From: Acidobacteriaceae bacterium | GTDB taxonomy: Bacteria; Acidobacteriota; Terriglobia; Terriglobales; Acidobacteriaceae | NCBI GenBank assembly: GCA_027452245.1 | Contig: DAIDGW010000002.1 | Span: 1-52,301 of the forward strand | Length of the DNA: 52,301 bases | Reading direction: 5' to 3' | In this document: one piece after another, positions 8,633 to 16,964 of the stretch | How the letters are laid out: each line of letters starts with the position of its first letter | How positions within the stretch are numbered: the stretch's first letter is position 1 | The notes under the pieces: model-generated | Seen by the model: the letters and a program-made list of their open reading frames with translations, nothing else | Databases searched by the model: none | Told to the model about the DNA's origin: nothing | Position numbers and translations under genes: made by a program

Positions 8633-9652
8633 TTATTGCTTCAGATATTTGTCCAACCATGCCAGCGTCCGCCGGAAAACGTCATGTCCTTGTTCCGTAT
8701 CGGCGAAGGGAAACATGTGCCCTCCTGGGGCGTCGGTGTAGACGTGTTCTTCAAAGACCTTTCCATCAGCTTTGAGAAGATCAATGAGGCGCCCTGAGTG
8801 CAGTTGAAAGGGAACTGTCTGGTCAAACGTGTTTGCAAGGACCAAGAGAGGAGTCTGGATCTGATTTACGTAGTTGATAGGGGAGACTTTCATATACGCG
8901 GAAAGATTCTTGCCGGGCAGTTCTCCTCCGAATTCGGGCTCTCTTGCCACTTCTGCGCGCCTGAAATCGGGTTTGTAGCTCATGTAGGCGAGAAAATCGA
9001 CAAGGGCAGCGATCTCCACCGCTACTTTGAATTTTTTCGGCTGCTGCTCTATCGCAAGCAAGGTCACCATTCCGCCTCGGCTGTGACCTACAATACCGAT
9101 CCGATTCGAATCTACCTCCGGCTGGGTGGCGAGAAAATCTGCACTAGAAAGGACATCCGCCACGTCGGTGGTGCCATAAGAATTTTGATAGTGGACTTCT
9201 CCGTATCCGGAACTGCCGCGGTAATCAGGGAACATAACGACGTATCCGTGTTCTACGAGGCTGACGATGAGCGTGAACATGTAGCTGTCGAAATGGTCAT
9301 GGAAACCACCATGCACCAAAACGACTCCCGGGTACTTCATGCCCGGTTTCATATCCGTAGGGGTGAACATGTAGCCAGGAATCACTGAGAGATTCGTCGA
9401 GGGGAACATTACGGGCCTAAGGTGCACCCTGGAACCGTACTGCAATTGAAAGTCAACGATGTCGGTTTCGACTTCCTCCTGGTAGAGTTCCTGCAGCACT
9501 CGGGTCAGTTGACCGGACGTTTCTTTCGTGTCCATGTTGCTGAATTGCGTCAGTTGATCAGAAGGCGGCTGGGGTGGAGTGTTCTGGGCGGCGGATGGGA
9601 GCCAAATCGTGATCAAAGCTAATAGCCACGAGTACCGACAGATTGCATTCAC
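8633..9652 (-). CDS. Exported alpha/beta hydrolase (S9/dienelactone-hydrolase type)
   Basis: The frame is open from an ATG at 9763, but the GTG at 9652-9650 is preferred: GAGGGA lies just upstream, and the resulting 339-residue protein begins directly with a signal peptide (SWLLALITIWLPSAAQ). The hydrolase core runs from about 70 to 339. It has an oxyanion-loop HGG at 114-116, the nucleophile elbow GHSRGG with Ser191, Asp277 in NTFDQTVPF and His312 in APGGHMFPF, a complete triad. PDYRGSSGYG resembles prolyl-oligopeptidase-like esterases and peptidases. Likely a periplasmic esterase or peptidase; substrate unknown. First gene of a two-gene leftward unit. Confidence 0.87.
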   Translation of the reverse strand: MNAICRYSWLLALITIWLPSAAQNTPPQPPSDQLTQFSNMDTKETSGQLTRVLQELYQEEVETDIVDFQLQYGSRVHLRPVMFPSTNLSVIPGYMFTPTDMKPGMKYPGVVLVHGGFHDHFDSYMFTLIVSLVEHGYVVMFPDYRGSSGYGEVHYQNSYGTTDVADVLSSADFLATQPEVDSNRIGIVGHSRGGMVTLLAIEQQPKKFKVAVEIAALVDFLAYMSYKPDFRRAEVAREPEFGGELPGKNLSAYMKVSPINYVNQIQTPLLVLANTFDQTVPFQLHSGRLIDLLKADGKVFEEHVYTDAPGGHMFPFADTEQGHDVFRRTLAWLDKYLKQ

Positions 9653-9825
9653 GGTAATCCCTCGTCTGTTTTCCTTCGGGTCAGGACTCTGGCATTGGTG
9701 AACGGGTGGATGTACACACCTGTCCTTCCAATTCAGATCCGGCCGTGTTCGAGACGTTATCACTGGGGCGCATGAATTTCCTATTACATTTTGTTCATCT
9801 TTCCACCGGAGGAACCACTCCCCCC

Positions 9826-11589
9826 TTAGGATCGCGTTCGAGCCGCCTTATCATTCAGAGAAGCGCTGGTTTCTTCTCTTATTGTGATGATCTGGTTGGC
9901 CGGTATTCCCTTCGCGGTTTGGCATGAACCACTTGGCCAATAAATCTCCAAATCTGCAGATTTTGCCCTCCCCAGCCCAAAATGCAATCTCGGATCATTG
10001 GCAGAGAAAAAGCTGGACTGGCTCAATACCTCTTGAGCCTGAATTTTCCCGTCGTATTTTGCCAAAATCCGTGCTCCGATGGCGCTGCGATTCGACTTTG
10101 TGCCTTGCAGCTTGACTTTCAGCCAATGATTATTTCCGCTTACGTCATTGCGCAGAAGAGAAGGAGGCTCATTGAGGTTGATGATCAGGATATCCAGATC
10201 CCCGTCATTGTCGAAGTCTCCAAAAGCGCACCCGCGGCTGCAGTGCGCGGCTGCAATCCCGGAACCAGCTTCTTCGATCAGTTCTTCAAACGTGCCGTTT
10301 CCCAGATTTCGGAAAATGATCCGAGGATTCTTCAGGGGATATTGCGGCAGTGCCCTTTCCACCTCTGGATAAACGCTGCCAGCGGTCATGAACAAGTCAG
10401 GGAACCCGTCATTGTCGAGGTCAATGATGCCAGCTCCCCAGCAGGTATAACGATTCTCTGTTCCGACACGTGCGGCGATGGTTGTGTTGTCAAAGTTCCC
10501 TTTTCCATCGTTGCGGTAGAGGCCCGGGGTGTCGTCAGCAAAATGCGTCTTGAATATATCGAGATGGCCATCGAGAGAGTAATCACCGATACCCACCCCC
10601 ATTCCTGCTTGTTCCATTCCATCATCGCTCAGGGCTACTCCGCGGACCAGTCCATCTTCCTGGAAGGTGCCATTACGCTGATTCATGAGAAGGAGGCTTG
10701 GGGTGGAGTCGCACGCGACGAAGAGATCAGGCCACCCGTCCTCGTCGAAGTCCGCAGCAACCGCAGTCATACCATACGAACCTCTCAGCTTAGCAATCCC
10801 AGCTTGAACACTGACGTCGGTGAAGGTTCCGTCGCCATTATTGTGATAAAGGGAGTGACAACCCGGCGGCAGGCCTCGGGGGCCGCAATTTACGGGCACC
10901 CCCTTCCAGTTACAGTAGGCATTGTCGCCCGGCCGGGGTACTTGTGCCGGATCAAAATCAACGTAATTTGAAACGAAGAGATCTAAATGACCGTCGCGGT
11001 CGTAATCGAAGAACGTGCACCCGGCGCCCCATCGTGCTTTTGGACTTTCTAGGCCCGCCTGTTTCGTAACGTCTGTAAACGTACCGTCGCGGTTATTGCG
11101 ATAAAGTTTATTCTGTCCGTAGAAGGTGCAGAACAAGTCCTCCCATCCATCGTTGTTGTAGTCGCCAACGCAGACGCCGCAGCCCCATTCAAGGGAATGT
11201 AAACCAGCTTTTTCGGTAACTTCAACAAAGGTCCCATCTCGGTTGTTCCTGTAGAGACGATTAGTAGCTCCCAAGGGGGGATTCTGCAACCGTGTACCGG
11301 ACAGGAGAAAGATGTCCATCCAGCCATCATTGTCGTAATCGAAAAATGCGCAACCACACCCGACAGTTTCCAGTATGTAGTCTTTGTGATCCAAGGCGCC
11401 GTAAATCACGGGGGCAACAAGACCGGCCGCTTTGGCCACATCTGTGAATCGAGCATTGAATGGTCTACCTGAGGGAGGCATTCTGGGCAGCGCCTTCGAT
11501 TTGCGGGGAGCCACTCCCTGCGCAAGGGCATTGCTGGCCGCTAACGCGGCTAGGGAGTAATGGAGAAAGGAGCGCCGAGTCAAATTCAT
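9826..11589 (-). CDS. CRTAC1-family protein (FG-GAP/VCBS repeats, ASPIC/UnbV domain)
   Basis: A 587-residue exported protein. The N-terminus LTRRSFLHYSLAALAASNALA looks like a twin-arginine signal. The body contains many FG-GAP/VCBS blades with calcium-binding D-x-D-x-D-G loops, for example DYDNDGWMDIFL, DYNNDGWEDLF, DYDRDGHLDLFVSNY, DFDEDGWPDLF and DFDNDGDLDILI, predicting a seven-bladed propeller. The C-terminus (NHWLKVKLQG ... SNRSAIGARI ... EVLSQSSFFSANDPRLHFGLG) is the ASPIC/UnbV domain. Such proteins are very common in Acidobacteria; no catalytic role is established. It follows the MFS gene by 57 bases on the same strand, so joint transcription is likely. Confidence 0.92.
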   Translation of the reverse strand: MNLTRRSFLHYSLAALAASNALAQGVAPRKSKALPRMPPSGRPFNARFTDVAKAAGLVAPVIYGALDHKDYILETVGCGCAFFDYDNDGWMDIFLLSGTRLQNPPLGATNRLYRNNRDGTFVEVTEKAGLHSLEWGCGVCVGDYNNDGWEDLFCTFYGQNKLYRNNRDGTFTDVTKQAGLESPKARWGAGCTFFDYDRDGHLDLFVSNYVDFDPAQVPRPGDNAYCNWKGVPVNCGPRGLPPGCHSLYHNNGDGTFTDVSVQAGIAKLRGSYGMTAVAADFDEDGWPDLFVACDSTPSLLLMNQRNGTFQEDGLVRGVALSDDGMEQAGMGVGIGDYSLDGHLDIFKTHFADDTPGLYRNDGKGNFDNTTIAARVGTENRYTCWGAGIIDLDNDGFPDLFMTAGSVYPEVERALPQYPLKNPRIIFRNLGNGTFEELIEEAGSGIAAAHCSRGCAFGDFDNDGDLDILIINLNEPPSLLRNDVSGNNHWLKVKLQGTKSNRSAIGARILAKYDGKIQAQEVLSQSSFFSANDPRLHFGLGRAKSADLEIYWPSGSCQTAKGIPANQIITIREETSASLNDKAARTRS

Positions 11590-11646
11590 AGCGTACTTCG
11601 GTGTGAATCTAAAACCTCGATAGTCTCAAGTCTCTTGCGCGTGCAT

Positions 11647-13005
11647 CTAGAGTGCTGGGACAGCTCGCGATCGTGCAGGTTCTCTAGTGGAAGGAGCCTG
11701 CGGATCGAGGCTGCGGTCGGCTTTGACCAGTAGAAACAACAAACCGGAGACGATCGAAACGATGGAAGCGCAATCCAGCGCGCTGTTCCAGCTGATGCGA
11801 GTTGCGATGTAAGCCGTCAACACTGGGGAAAGCCAACCTCCAAGGTTGCCGAACGTGTTCATCAATCCCGAAAGTGAGCCTGTGTATTCTTGAGTCAAGT
11901 CAATGCACGTTGCCCAGAATGTTGCGGTGGCAAACATGTTAAAACCGGCAGCGGCCGCAAGTAACAGGATTGCACCGGTACTGCTGCTCATCGCGCTGCC
12001 TATCCAAAGCAGAATCCCCGATGCGAACATTCCGCAGCAAGCCGAGATTCTCCGCCCTGCCCTCTTTCCGATCTTACGAACAGCAAAATCCGAGAACAAT
12101 CCGCCGAGCGGCGCGAGAACAGTAATTGCAATATAAGGTGCAGCGCCCCAGAAGCCTCCTTGCCCGATGCTCAAATGACGGACCCGGATCAGATAAATAA
12201 AAAACCATGTATGGAAAAAATAGATGGGATAGCCTTGACAAAAATATCCCAGCACCAAGCCCCAGACCGAAACGCTGGAAATCATTTTATGCCAGGGTGG
12301 CCCTGCGCCCCCCCCGGCCTTTGGTCTGGGTTGCCGTCCTTCCTGTATCAGCTTTAACTCTTGTGAATTGACATTCGTGTGCTCCTCGGGGCTGTTTGTA
12401 ACGTAACCTTCCCACAACAGCACCACGAACAGACCCAACAGACCGGAGAGATAGAACGATGAGCGCCATTGAAAGTGAAGCATGACCCAGGCGATTAAGG
12501 GAGGAGTAATAGCGCCGCCCAGCCCAATCCCCAAGGTTGTAAAACTGCTTCCGATGCCACGATGTTCGGCGCCCATCCAGTTCGAAACGATCTTGGCTGC
12601 ATTGGGAGAATTGGCTGCCTCACCCACTCCAACCATAAATCGAACTACCAGGAACGCCGTTACCACTCCGAACCAGCGACCAAACGCCAGATCCGGAGCA
12701 AGCCCAGTTAGTGCGGTAAAAAGCGACCAAAGCAAGATCGCGATGGTCAAAACGTTCTTGGCCCCATATCGGTCCCCGGCCCAACCTCCAGGCACTTGGA
12801 AAAGCGCGTAGCCAACCACGAACGCGCTAAAGATCCAGCCCATCGTCTGAGTGCTCAACGCGAGCTCGTCCTGGATGTATTTTCCGGCGATTCCCAGGTT
12901 TAGCCGGTCCAGGTAGGTGAGCATGGTCACGAGAGTGATGCAAAACATAATGGCCCATCGCACTCGCGTCGGTTTCTCAGGAATTAGGTTTGATGATTTG
13001 CTCAT
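11647..13005 (-). CDS. MFS transporter, anion:cation symporter (ACS) type
   Basis: A 452-residue integral membrane protein with about 12 predicted helices. TYLDRLNLGIAGKYIQDELALS near the N-terminus and GWAGDRYGAKNVL after helix 2 (the MFS A-motif region) are typical of the ACS family, which moves hexuronates, galactonate, glucarate, tartrate and similar organic anions in symport with protons. The substrate cannot be told from sequence. It is divergent from the response regulator gene. The short intervening region holds AT-rich tandem repeats and, on the minus strand, a possible -10 (TACAAA, plus-strand 13041-13046) 12 bases beyond them, so it may belong to the regulon of the neighbouring two-component system. 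Confidence 0.9.
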   Translation of the reverse strand: MSKSSNLIPEKPTRVRWAIMFCITLVTMLTYLDRLNLGIAGKYIQDELALSTQTMGWIFSAFVVGYALFQVPGGWAGDRYGAKNVLTIAILLWSLFTALTGLAPDLAFGRWFGVVTAFLVVRFMVGVGEAANSPNAAKIVSNWMGAEHRGIGSSFTTLGIGLGGAITPPLIAWVMLHFQWRSSFYLSGLLGLFVVLLWEGYVTNSPEEHTNVNSQELKLIQEGRQPRPKAGGGAGPPWHKMISSVSVWGLVLGYFCQGYPIYFFHTWFFIYLIRVRHLSIGQGGFWGAAPYIAITVLAPLGGLFSDFAVRKIGKRAGRRISACCGMFASGILLWIGSAMSSSTGAILLLAAAAGFNMFATATFWATCIDLTQEYTGSLSGLMNTFGNLGGWLSPVLTAYIATRISWNSALDCASIVSIVSGLLFLLVKADRSLDPQAPSTREPARSRAVPAL

Positions 13006-13058
13006 GCTTTGGTCACAAAGGTGGTGAGAGCCCGAATCATTTTGTAAATGAGGAGGTG

Positions 13059-13090
13059 ATTAATTGCGGATTAATTTCCATTTATTTTCC
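13059..13090. promoter_or_regulatory. Tandem 10-11-bp repeats, likely OmpR-type regulator site
   Basis: Three AT-rich units lie head to tail: ATTAATTGCGG (13059), ATTAATTTCC (13070) and ATTTATTTTCC (13080). GATTAATT is repeated exactly at 13058 and 13069, an 11-bp period, which is the spacing used by OmpR/PhoB winged-helix regulators. The same motif recurs at 15355. The site lies between the MFS gene and the regulator ATG and could serve both. An AGGAGG at 13051-13056 adjoins it. Confidence 0.5.
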
Positions 13091-13127
13091 GGGGCGGAAA
13101 AAACTGCTGCAAAGCCAGAAGTGCTTC

Positions 13128-13157
13128 TTGACAGCAACTCCGGCGGGAATGCAACAT
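13128..13157 (+). promoter_or_regulatory. Possible promoter of response regulator gene
   Basis: A perfect TTGACA at 13128-13133 is followed after 18 bp by a weak CAACAT at 13152-13157. Transcription would start within a few bases of the ATG at 13166, so the mRNA would be leaderless or nearly so. This fits the absence of a ribosome site before that ATG. Low confidence. Confidence 0.25.
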
Positions 13158-13165
13158 TGTGCACC

Positions 13166-13840
13166 ATGCGCGTGCTGGTTGTGGAAGATGAGCGGAAAGT
13201 TGCTTCCTTCGTTGCTCGTTCCTTGCGCGAATGCGGTTACCAGGTTGATATTGCCGAAAGCGGCGAAAAAGCGCTTACGATGACGCGGGAAGCTACCTAC
13301 CAGGCAGTTTTGCTGGATTTGAGGCTTCCCGGAATGCAGGGAGTTCAAGTCTGCAGAGAGTTGCGGCAGTCGGGGCTCGAAGCAGGAATCTTGATGCTGA
13401 CGGCACGCAGTCTGGTTGAGCACAGGGTAGAGGGATTGGATGCAGGAGCGGATGATTATCTGACGAAACCGTTCGCCCTCTCAGAATTGCACGCCCGCGT
13501 GCGTGCACTGACCAGGAGGGGTTTGCACAATCGCAGCGCCACTTTGCATTTCGGCGACTTGGTAATGGACCGGCATCGTCGCAGGGTTACCCAAGCAGGA
13601 GTAGAGATTCCTCTGACCGCCAAGGAATTCAGCTTGCTCGAACTCCTGATGCTGCGCGCACCGGAGCCAGTGGGACGATCCGAAATTATCGAATACGTAT
13701 GGTCTTACGGGTTCGATACGGAGACGAATCTGGTAGAAGTTTACGTCAACCGGCTCCGGCAGAAGTGCTGGCAGAATCGGGGAGACAATTTGATTCACAC
13801 GGTTCGGGGCGTTGGTTACCGTTTGGGGCCACCAGAATGA
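13166..13840 (+). CDS. OmpR/PhoB-family response regulator
   Basis: From the ATG at 13166 the protein is 224 residues, the family's normal length. The receiver domain has the acidic pair in VVEDE, the phosphoacceptor Asp51 in LLDLRLPG, a conserved Thr in MLTARS and Lys in LTKPF. The C-terminal winged helix (LTAKEFSLLELLM ... VEVYVNRLRQK ... HTVRGVGYRL) is typical for DNA-binding OmpR members. The frame is open upstream to a TTG at 13064 with a near-perfect ribosome site (AGGAGGTGA), which would add 34 residues lacking family similarity; the ATG is preferred but the signal is noted. The stop overlaps the histidine kinase start (ATGA), so the two are coupled. Likely targets are its own region and the operon at 15409. 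Confidence 0.92.
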   Translation: MRVLVVEDERKVASFVARSLRECGYQVDIAESGEKALTMTREATYQAVLLDLRLPGMQGVQVCRELRQSGLEAGILMLTARSLVEHRVEGLDAGADDYLTKPFALSELHARVRALTRRGLHNRSATLHFGDLVMDRHRRRVTQAGVEIPLTAKEFSLLELLMLRAPEPVGRSEIIEYVWSYGFDTETNLVEVYVNRLRQKCWQNRGDNLIHTVRGVGYRLGPPE

Positions 13841-15258
13841 TGCTCGGACCCACATTACGCTTCCGGATGATCTTCCTGTTCTGCGCAGTCATTGGGGCTT
13901 TTCTTGCCGGTACATATTGCGTCGTTGGCGCGATTCTCACAAAGGACGTTCGGGCAAGCTTCGATAATAATTTGCGTGACATCGCAACCCTTGTCGCGGC
14001 CCAGGTTGACTCGCGATCGGGAGGTCGGACCATCTCCGGTTTGCGGTTAGCGCATCAATTCATCGAGCGAGTGGATGAACATGGGAACGTTCTCGAACAG
14101 TCCGCCCCTCTACGCAACTTAAACCTCAGCGTCGGGCCATTATCTAGCGTTCGCTTACCCGAGTTGCGCACTTTACAGTGCAAGATCGGCGAGGTGCGGG
14201 TCGCCATTCAGCCGATTACCCTCAAGGAGTTACCAGAGTGGGTGATCGTGGCAGAGCCGATCACCCACGTGGACGAGTTCAAAGCGGACCTGCGGGAAAA
14301 AGCATTTGGACTCTGGACCATCAGCCTGCTGCTCACAACCATGATCGCTGCATGGTACGTGGGTAGAAGTCTGGCTCCGATCGTCAGTCTGAACAAGCAT
14401 GCCGCTCTTTTGACGCAGAGGATCACGGGAACCCATGCGGAAAATCTCGAGATGCGGCTGCCGGTGCATAACCCGAACGACGAACTGGGGCAACTCGCGA
14501 CCAATTTTAATGCTCTGTTTTCCCGGCTGGATGCTGTGGTGTGCCAGTTGCGTCAGTTTGTTTCTGATGCAGCCCATGAGTTGAGGACTCCACTCTCGGT
14601 TCTTCGCGGCGAAGCTCAATTCCTGTTATCTCAGCGGCGCTCCGTGGAAGAGTACCAAGATACTTTGAAGACAATTGATGGTGAACTGATGGTCATGGTC
14701 CAAATCATTGAAGGCCTCTTCACCTTGTCTATGGCTGACGCAGGGCAGTTGAAGCTGATGCAGGAGAATTTACAGCTCGATGAGGTCCTAGAAGAAGCTT
14801 GCGGCATCGCGACGCCCCTCGCGCGAAGGAAGGGAATTCATCTGGAACGAACAGATTGGGTGGAGATTCTCCTCCGTGGCGATCAGGTTCTCCTGCGTCA
14901 AGTTTTTCTCATTCTGTTGGAGAATGCGATTAAGTACTCGGTTTCGGGAACCCGAATTAAGGTCGGTATCGCAATGAAGAATGGATGTCCTGAAGTTTCC
15001 GTCCAGGATGAGGGTAGTGGAATCTCTCCCGAGCACCTTCCGAATATCTTTCGACGATTCTACCGGGCGGCGCCTCAGACCGGGGACGAACCGCGCAGCG
15101 GCGGGCTGGGACTGGCGATCGCTGAGGCGATCATGCATGCTCACGGGGGAAAGGTGAGTTGCGTTAGTGAACTCTCCAAGGGCTCCACGTTCGTCTTGGT
15201 TTTTCCTGAAGATCGTGTCCAAGTGTTCGAAGACAGCCCAACTCTGGCTGAGGCATAA
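13837..15258 (+). CDS. Membrane sensor histidine kinase with HAMP
   Basis: A 473-residue sensor. The frame is open further upstream, but the ATG at 13837 overlaps the regulator stop as ATGA and puts the first membrane helix (MIFLFCAVIGAFLAGTYCVVGAIL) at the N-terminus. A periplasmic domain of about 120 residues follows, then a second helix (LWTISLLLTTMIAAWYVG), HAMP, and a HisKA domain with phosphoacceptor His247 in DAAHELRTPL. The HATPase domain has the N box (LLENAIKYS), G1 (DEGSGI) and G2 (GGLGLAIAEAI). All key residues are present. The signal is unknown. Its partner is the preceding regulator. The gene lies 150 bp upstream of the TPR-TonB operon. Confidence 0.93.
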   Translation: MMLGPTLRFRMIFLFCAVIGAFLAGTYCVVGAILTKDVRASFDNNLRDIATLVAAQVDSRSGGRTISGLRLAHQFIERVDEHGNVLEQSAPLRNLNLSVGPLSSVRLPELRTLQCKIGEVRVAIQPITLKELPEWVIVAEPITHVDEFKADLREKAFGLWTISLLLTTMIAAWYVGRSLAPIVSLNKHAALLTQRITGTHAENLEMRLPVHNPNDELGQLATNFNALFSRLDAVVCQLRQFVSDAAHELRTPLSVLRGEAQFLLSQRRSVEEYQDTLKTIDGELMVMVQIIEGLFTLSMADAGQLKLMQENLQLDEVLEEACGIATPLARRKGIHLERTDWVEILLRGDQVLLRQVFLILLENAIKYSVSGTRIKVGIAMKNGCPEVSVQDEGSGISPEHLPNIFRRFYRAAPQTGDEPRSGGLGLAIAEAIMHAHGGKVSCVSELSKGSTFVLVFPEDRVQVFEDSPTLAEA

Positions 15259-15350
15259 ACTCTTTCCATCCGGGGAATGTCAAAATCCCCTAATCACAAA
15301 TCGATAATGTAGAATCCCCTGCACTCCACCCGTCCCCGCAAATCCTAAAC

Positions 15351-15364
15351 AGAAATTAATTTCT
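15351..15364. repeat. Perfect 14-bp palindrome AGAAATTAATTTCT
   Basis: The sequence is a full dyad without a spacer and overlaps the first unit of the tandem repeats starting at 15355. It may be accidental in AT-rich operator DNA, or a separate site for a dimeric regulator. Confidence 0.4.
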
Positions 15365-15389
15365 GATTTATTCGCTATTTGGCTAGACT
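15355..15389 (+). promoter_or_regulatory. OmpR-type tandem repeats abutting a -10 for the TPR-TonB operon
   Basis: ATTAATTTCTG (15355), ATTTATTCGCT (15366) and ATTTGGCTAGA (15377) begin at exact 11-bp steps. The first two match the repeats at 13070-13090 (ATTAATTTC then ATTTATT). A -10-like TAGACT lies at 15384-15389, placing the repeats where a -35 element would be. This is the layout of PhoB/OmpR-activated promoters. The start codon at 15409 would follow a leader of about 13 bases containing GGAG. Confidence 0.5.
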
Positions 15390-15408
15390 CCCCACCTGGA
15401 GTTAGCCA

Positions 15409-16926
15409 ATGGACTGGGGCTGGCATCTCAAAATATTTAACAGCGTAGCTTGGGGCTTGATTGCTGCGATGGCCTCATCCGCAGGAGCGCAGGAAATCCG
15501 CGCGCTGGATGAGGCTGATCAGCATTTTCAGAAGGCTGTGCTGCTCAAGCAGGAGTCACAGTTTGCACAGTCCGAGGCAGAATTTCGGGTCAGCATCCGA
15601 CTTAACCCGCAGGCACCAGAAGCCTACAACGATCTTGGCGCCGTGCTTCGACTCGAAGGTCGAACGGACGAAGCTATCTCAAATTTTGAGCATGCAATTC
15701 AGCTTCGAGCCAGTTTCAGTGGTGCCCGTTTCAACTTGGCGCTTGCGTTCGCGGCGAGGCATCGGCTTTCCGAGGCGGAAGCGGAGTTGCGCCGCGCGCT
15801 GGAGTATGACGCAAGCTGCGGCGAATGCTGGTATGAACTCGGGATCCTGGCTGATCTGCAGAAGAAGCCTCAGTTGGCGGTCGAGCGGCTGAGCGATGCT
15901 ATTGCAGTTAATCCTAACTCCGCTGATTCCTACTATGCACTCTCACATGCGTTGCTGGAGGTAAACCAACCGACAGGATCGGAAAGGGCGCTTCTGCAGG
16001 CCATCCAGTTGCGCCCCGGCTTTGCCGCAGCGCACCAGGAACTAGCGCTCGCTCTGGAACGACAGCAGAAATTCTCTGACGCTCTGAAAGAATTTCAGTC
16101 GGCAGCGATTTCGAAGCCAGAACTCACGCAAGCGCTATTGGGGCAGGCACGAATGAAGGCCGCGCTCGGAGATATCACTGGTGCGCGGGTACTGTTTGCT
16201 AATTGTCTTGCGAAGCATCCTCATGACGCGATGGCACGTGTCCAATTTGCCGCCTTTCTTCGTCAACAAGGCCAGACGCAAGCGGCCATTATGCAAGCGC
16301 AAAAGGCCGCGCATCTCACGCCGAACCTGGCCTCTGCCTATTACGAGCTGGGAATGGCATTGAAGGAAGCGGGTGCGCGACCTGCGGCGGAAAGCGCTTT
16401 GCGGCACGCACTCAGAATCGATCCGTCCGATGAACAGTCACACGCCGCACTTGCTGCGTTGCTCAGGGTAGATGGTGAAACGGCTGCGGCCCGTGCTGAA
16501 TTCGCTTCAGCGCGAGGCATCTTGCAGCGCCAGTCGGATCGCGACCAGGCAGCCCTGGCGAATAAGCTCGGGGTCAGTCTGGCACAGGGGCAAAATTGGA
16601 AAGATGCAATCGCCCAGTTCCGGCGAGCCCTCGCGTTGAAGCCGGATCTCGCCGCAGCCCGATTCAATTTGGCTGGTGCATTACGAGAGAGCGGAGAGCT
16701 TGAAACCGCCATCGACGAATTCAAGCAGATCCTTCGGGAGCACCCGGACTGGATCCAGGCGCGATTTGAATTCGGTAGAACGCTTCAACTTCGTGGGTTG
16801 ATAGCAGAAGCAGGGAATCAGTACCGCCGCATAGTTCGGGACGATCCTGATTTTACCCCTGCGCAGGAAGCCCTCGCGATGCTGGGCGTGCGTTCGTCTA
16901 TGGCCACTGCAGGGAATACGCATTGA
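15409..16926 (+). CDS. Exported TPR-repeat protein
   Basis: A 505-residue protein with an N-terminal hydrophobic segment ending SAGAQ, a probable signal peptide. It is followed almost entirely by tetratricopeptide repeats of 34 residues (about twelve), with consensus blocks such as PEAYNDLGAVLRLEGRTDEAI, CWYELGILADLQKKPQLAVE and AARFNLAGALRESGELETAI. Such proteins are frequent partners of large TonB receptors in Acidobacteria and probably scaffold periplasmic complexes; no enzyme motif is visible. It opens an operon whose next gene, a TonB receptor, starts 38 bases later. The start ATG has GGAG eight bases upstream. The promoter region carries the putative response-regulator repeats. Confidence 0.88.
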   Translation: MDWGWHLKIFNSVAWGLIAAMASSAGAQEIRALDEADQHFQKAVLLKQESQFAQSEAEFRVSIRLNPQAPEAYNDLGAVLRLEGRTDEAISNFEHAIQLRASFSGARFNLALAFAARHRLSEAEAELRRALEYDASCGECWYELGILADLQKKPQLAVERLSDAIAVNPNSADSYYALSHALLEVNQPTGSERALLQAIQLRPGFAAAHQELALALERQQKFSDALKEFQSAAISKPELTQALLGQARMKAALGDITGARVLFANCLAKHPHDAMARVQFAAFLRQQGQTQAAIMQAQKAAHLTPNLASAYYELGMALKEAGARPAAESALRHALRIDPSDEQSHAALAALLRVDGETAAARAEFASARGILQRQSDRDQAALANKLGVSLAQGQNWKDAIAQFRRALALKPDLAAARFNLAGALRESGELETAIDEFKQILREHPDWIQARFEFGRTLQLRGLIAEAGNQYRRIVRDDPDFTPAQEALAMLGVRSSMATAGNTH

Positions 16927-16964
16927 AGAAGACTACAGAGAAACGTGTCGAAACGGGAGGCTTT

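Noticed and set aside
9982-10971. A 329-codon open frame on the plus strand
   Set aside because: It lies antisense to the CRTAC1 gene, whose repeated calcium-loop codons keep the opposite strand open. Its translation has no family pattern.
15272-15295. GGGGA ... TCCCC stem after the histidine kinase as a terminator
   Set aside because: Only a 5-bp stem with a 9-base loop and no U-run; too weak to call.
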